Shown: one piece after another, positions 4,489-5,222 of the stretch
Layout: every line of letters starts with the position of its first letter
Position numbering within the stretch: the first letter of the stretch is position 1
Assembly (NCBI GenBank): GCA_017471125.1
Contig: JAFUWR010000393.1
Span: 1 to 5,222 of the forward strand
DNA length: 5,222 nucleotides
DNA from: Clostridia bacterium
GTDB taxonomy: Bacteria; Bacillota; Clostridia; Christensenellales; Aristaeellaceae
Reading direction: 5' to 3'
Made by a program: the position numbers and the translations under genes
Notes under the pieces: generated by a model
What the model was told of the DNA's origin: nothing
The model's input: the letters and a program-made list of their open reading frames with translations, nothing else
Databases searched by the model: none

Positions 4489-4870
4489 TACGAACGTGCT
4501 GGTGTCCGCGCTGCTCTTTCCGGGCTCGCGGGTCGCCGCGGTCATGGAGCACATCGCCGCCCACCACACGCTGGTGCTGGCTTCCTTCGTCATCGAGGAG
4601 CTCCGCGCCGTCGTCGCGAGGAAGTTCCCGCAAAGGACGACGGCCATCGAGGACCTGCTCGAAGCCCTGTGCTACGAATACGTCCTGACGCCTCGACACC
4701 TGGAGGACCGGCTGTTCGACATCCGGGACGCCAAGGACTACCCCGTGCTCTACACCGCCATGACCAACGGCGTGGACATCCTGGTCACGGGCGACAAGGA
4801 CTTCACCGAGGTCGACGTGGACCAGCCCGAGATCATGACCCCGTCCCAATACGCGGAAGCCTACATGTGA
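4472..4870 (+). CDS. PIN-domain toxin (putative ribonuclease)
   Basis: This 132-residue single-domain PIN protein resembles the 'putative toxin-antitoxin system toxin component, PIN family' group and probably cleaves RNA using metal ions. The expected acidic residues are visible: D6 in MIDTNVLVSA, E43 in VIEELRAV, D89 in DAKDYPVL, and D108 with D110 in VTGDKDF. This complete set suggests an active enzyme. The frame can start upstream at 4430, but 4472 has the better ribosome site and places the conserved DTN motif right at the N-terminus. A second ATG at 4481 is a possible alternative. It overlaps the antitoxin gene by 17 bases, forming a standard antitoxin-first module, and ends 12 bases before a terminator hairpin. 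The cleavage target cannot be inferred from the sequence. Confidence 0.9.
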   Translation: MRVMIDTNVLVSALLFPGSRVAAVMEHIAAHHTLVLASFVIEELRAVVARKFPQRTTAIEDLLEALCYEYVLTPRHLEDRLFDIRDAKDYPVLYTAMTNGVDILVTGDKDFTEVDVDQPEIMTPSQYAEAYM

Positions 4871-4882
4871 CAGCCGAAATAA

Positions 4883-4924
4883 GCGAAGCGCCTGCAAATT
4901 GCAAGCGCTTCGCCGTCATTTTTT
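4883..4924 (+). terminator. Terminator after the PIN toxin, possibly bidirectional
   Basis: The arms GCGAAGCGC (4883-4891) and GCGCTTCGC (4905-4913) pair perfectly. A C/A mismatch, then TGCA/TGCA, extends the stem to a 3-base loop. Six T residues (4919-4924) follow after a 5-base gap. On the opposite strand the hairpin is followed by TTATTT, so it may also end the convergent XRE gene, which has no other terminator. Confidence 0.7.
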
Positions 4925-4964
4925 GGGCATGATTCCCGATGATGTATATATGCAACTTGTTTTT

Positions 4965-5222
4965 CTACTTCGTGCCCACCGGCTCGAACACCAGCCTCAA
5001 ACGCATCCCCATGCCGTCCGCCAGACGGCGCATGGTCTTGAGGGACGGGTTGCCCGTGCCGTTCTCCAGCTTGCTGATGTCCGCCTGATCGATGCCCGTG
5101 CGCTCGGCAAGCTCCTTCTGGGTCAAGCCGCTCTGCTTCCGCGCGTCGATCATCGCCTGTATGATGGCGTACTCGGATTCCAGCGCGTCGTACTCCCGCT
5201 TGAATTCCGGGTCTTGCAGCTT
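4965..5222 (-). CDS. XRE-family HTH antitoxin, HigA-like (5' partial)
   Basis: The frame runs from the right window edge (5222) to a TAG at 4967-4965 and shows 85 residues. An internal ATG at 5153 would give 62 residues, but the 23 residues before it (LQDPEFKREYDALESEYAII) are a familiar N-terminal extension of HigA-like antitoxins, so the gene starts outside the window. The HTH spans about 33-52 (LTQKELAERTGI and QADISKLENG), then NPSLKTMRRLADGMGMRLRL. Members of this group usually follow a RelE/HigB-type toxin gene, which would lie beyond 5222. It converges on the AbrB-PIN operon. It acts in the cytoplasm as a DNA-binding repressor and probable antitoxin; an orphan regulator is the alternative. 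Confidence 0.8.
   Translation of the reverse strand, partial: KLQDPEFKREYDALESEYAIIQAMIDARKQSGLTQKELAERTGIDQADISKLENGTGNPSLKTMRRLADGMGMRLRLVFEPVGTK

Noticed and set aside
4965..5153. A complete 62-residue XRE protein starting at 5153
   Set aside because: The frame continues upstream to the window edge with residues typical of the HigA-like N-terminus, so the ATG at 5153 is internal.

Overview
The window looks like chromosome of a GC-rich, Gram-positive anaerobe, most likely class Clostridia. The evidence is strong AGGAGG-type ribosome sites, consensus TTGACA/TATAAT promoters with 17-bp spacers, and a clostridial-type Re-citrate synthase rather than an ordinary Si-citrate synthase. No taxon can be named from the sequence alone.

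Left part (1-3453): a divergent intergenic region separates the clipped start of an unidentified minus-strand gene (starting about 46) from a compact three-gene plus-strand operon. That region holds a promoter for each side, a near-perfect 20-bp inverted repeat (151-193), and two TTGTATACAA-like boxes, one overlapping the operon's -10. The operon encodes a Re-citrate synthase-type DRE-TIM metallolyase (278-1654), a GntR/FCD regulator (1669-2316) and an isocitrate dehydrogenase (2341-3453). Together with an aconitase, which is not in the window, the two enzymes would convert oxaloacetate and acetyl-CoA to 2-oxoglutarate for glutamate synthesis. The regulator probably controls its own operon.

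Middle part (3438-4149): the last 84 bases of the dehydrogenase gene recur at 4066-4149, with 67 of 68 bases identical in the core and the stop codon at the same relative place. Between the copies lie a lower-GC gene for a PBECR-like nuclease-fold protein (about 3508-3885) and an orphan transcription unit (about 3869-4038). That unit has a strong promoter, no credible ORF and a perfect 11-bp terminator stem, and it is bracketed by 10-bp inverted repeats. The layout resembles insertion of a small element into the 3' end of icd with restoration of the reading frame, as known for phage 21 and e14 in Escherichia coli icd, but no integrase is present.

Right part (4150-5222): a consensus promoter drives an AbrB/MazE-type antitoxin (4222-4488) overlapping a PIN-domain toxin (4472-4870), followed by a terminator hairpin. 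A convergent XRE/HigA-like antitoxin gene (4965-5222, minus) is clipped by the right edge. Nuclease- or toxin-type genes therefore follow one another downstream of icd, which suggests an insertion hotspot.
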